A stretch of 64,000 nt of DNA from Thiomonas sp. FB-6 (GTDB lineage Bacteria > Pseudomonadota > Gammaproteobacteria > Burkholderiales > Burkholderiaceae_C), in contig NZ_KB898478.1 in assembly GCF_000377645.1 (NCBI RefSeq), positions 62,001 to 126,000 of the forward strand. Direction: 5' to 3'. The stretch's first letter is position 1, and every line of letters starts with the position of its first letter. The translations under genes were made by a program, and so were the position numbers. This document shows positions 63,056 to 64,000 of this stretch, piece after piece. The notes beneath the pieces are model-generated. The model was not told where the DNA came from. It worked only from the letters and a program-made list of their open reading frames with translations, and searched no databases.

Positions 63056-64000
63056 ATGCTTCGACGAACCATGCAGGTTGTCGCGCCGATCCGCTCCGCG
63101 GTCCCGATGCTTGTGGCCCCCATGTCGCGCCCGTGCACCGACCTGGACATCAGCGTGGTCTCGGAGCTCCAGGCCTTCGACCAGCTCGCCCCGGACTGGA
63201 AGGAGCTGCAGTCCCGAGACACCAGCAGCAGCATTTTCCTGAGCTGGGACTGGCAGCGCCTGTGGTGGAAGCACTATGGGAGCGACCGGGAACTGTGCAT
63301 CGTCGTCGCTCGCATCGCCCACCAGGTGGTCGGGCTGCTGCCCCTGTACGTGGAGCGTCACCGGCGCGCTGGCGGACTGTTCGAGGCGCGCAAGCTGCGC
63401 CAGATCGGCGTGGGCGGAGACACGGCGCCCGACGATCTGGGAGGACTGTTCCTGCCCGAGCACGAACAGGACGCCAGCCGTGCCATCGTGCGCTACCTGG
63501 CCAGGGAGTTCCGGCGATGGGACATGCTCGACTGGAGCGACCTCGCACCTGGCACGGCACTGGCCCACGCGCTGCAGACGGAGCTGCGCGACGAGAGCCT
63601 GCGGGTGAACTCTGTGCTGTCGGATCCGATCACCTTCGGCAGGCTGCCCAGCTGCTGGGATGCCTACCGCAAGGGCTTGAGCCGCAACCGGCGCGAGGTC
63701 ATGGGCCGCAAGCGGCGAAAGTTCGAAGCGCTTGCCGGCGCATGCTGCAGGCTCGTCGATGCCCCCACCGAGGTGGACGCGGCCTTCGATCGCCTGGCCG
63801 AGTTGCATCGTCTGCGCTGGTCGAGTCGCACCGAGCGTCCGGCGTTCTCCACGGCGCAGTACATGGGGTTCCACCGGGAACTCATGCGGGCGCTTGTGCC
63901 CCAGGGACGCCTGTGCCTGCTGGAACTCGAGCTCGGCGGCCGGAGCATCGCGATGCTCTACGGCCTGCGGTACAAGGGACGCTTCTGCCTGTTCCAGACG
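63056..64000 (+). CDS. CelD/FemAB-like GNAT acetyltransferase (partial, runs off the window)
   Basis: An open frame of at least 315 residues continues past the window end. The N-terminal part has SIFLSWDWQRLWWKHYGSDR and VVGLLPLYVERHR, the pattern of the BcsL/CelD (acetyltransferase_6) group involved in exopolysaccharide or cell-surface glycan acylation. The C-terminal GNAT half is entered (LSRNRREVMGRKRRKFEAL; LELELGGRSIAMLYGLRYKG) but is cut off. Several ATGs lie near the start (63056, 63071, 63107, 63122); the true one is unclear. Its base composition is slightly less G+C-rich than its neighbours. It may belong to a polysaccharide locus beyond the edge. Confidence 0.75.
   Translation, partial: MLRRTMQVVAPIRSAVPMLVAPMSRPCTDLDISVVSELQAFDQLAPDWKELQSRDTSSSIFLSWDWQRLWWKHYGSDRELCIVVARIAHQVVGLLPLYVERHRRAGGLFEARKLRQIGVGGDTAPDDLGGLFLPEHEQDASRAIVRYLAREFRRWDMLDWSDLAPGTALAHALQTELRDESLRVNSVLSDPITFGRLPSCWDAYRKGLSRNRREVMGRKRRKFEALAGACCRLVDAPTEVDAAFDRLAELHRLRWSSRTERPAFSTAQYMGFHRELMRALVPQGRLCLLELELGGRSIAMLYGLRYKGRFCLFQT

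Overview
The window is about 64 kb of very G+C-rich, densely coding bacterial DNA. It has no rRNA, tRNA, phage, insertion sequence or CRISPR array that I can see. Gene content and order suggest a betaproteobacterium, probably Burkholderiales: gatCAB diverges from mreBCD-mrdA-rodA, there is a type IV minor-pilin operon ending in a large PilY1-like protein, a fused 1,200-residue indolepyruvate:ferredoxin oxidoreductase lies next to an Lrp regulator, and there is a polyamine locus of the Pseudomonas spu type. Species cannot be fixed without marker genes.

Layout. 0-1.6 kb: a GNAT acetyltransferase and an AlkA-type DNA glycosylase. 1.6-8.3 kb (minus): six-gene minor pilin operon pilE-like, fimT, pilV, pilW, pilX, pilY1; the PilY1 carries an N-terminal lectin-like domain that looks split by a triplicated Cys module. 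8.6-15.2 kb: cytochrome bd oxidase cydABX (plus) facing its assembly exporter cydDC (minus); CydX has an extra membrane segment. 15.4-19.1 kb: membrane c-di-GMP protein with a periplasmic solute-binding sensor, four PAS domains, a degenerate GGDEF and an intact EAL. 19.1-23.4 kb: divergent lrp and indolepyruvate oxidoreductase. 23.4-31.0 kb (minus): seven-gene cluster SDR, asparagine-synthetase-like amidotransferase (interrupted by an in-frame amber codon), AMP-forming ligase, acyl carrier protein, NAD-synthetase-like enzyme, PrmC-like methyltransferase and two-domain GNAT. This reads as an undescribed small-molecule or glycan-modification pathway and is the best candidate for a new system here. 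31.1-33.6 kb: EamA exporter, exonuclease III and a secreted coiled-coil protein. 33.7-43.1 kb: gatCAB (minus) and the rod-shape operon mreBCD-mrdA-rodA (plus). 43.3-43.8 kb: periplasmic DsrE-like protein.

43.9-61.8 kb (plus) is devoted largely to polyamines. A gamma-glutamylputrescine oxidase (PuuB) comes first, then a complete branched-chain-amino-acid-type ABC transporter, then spuA(puuD)-spuB(puuA)-spuC-potF-potG-potH-potI in the same order as the Pseudomonas spu operon, an APC permease, and the aldehyde dehydrogenase PuuC. Together these could import putrescine or spermidine, catabolise putrescine by gamma-glutamylation (PuuA, PuuB, PuuC, PuuD) or by transamination (SpuC, then PuuC-like dehydrogenase), and deliver GABA. 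queA follows, overlapping puuC. A truncated CelD/FemAB-like acetyltransferase runs off the right edge.

Two cross-cutting observations stand out. Three unrelated conserved proteins (CydD, SpuB, PotG) have proline/alanine-rich N-terminal extensions encoded by 12-bp tandem repeats. Several intergenic gaps hold strong palindromes, notably a nested one between spuA and spuB.
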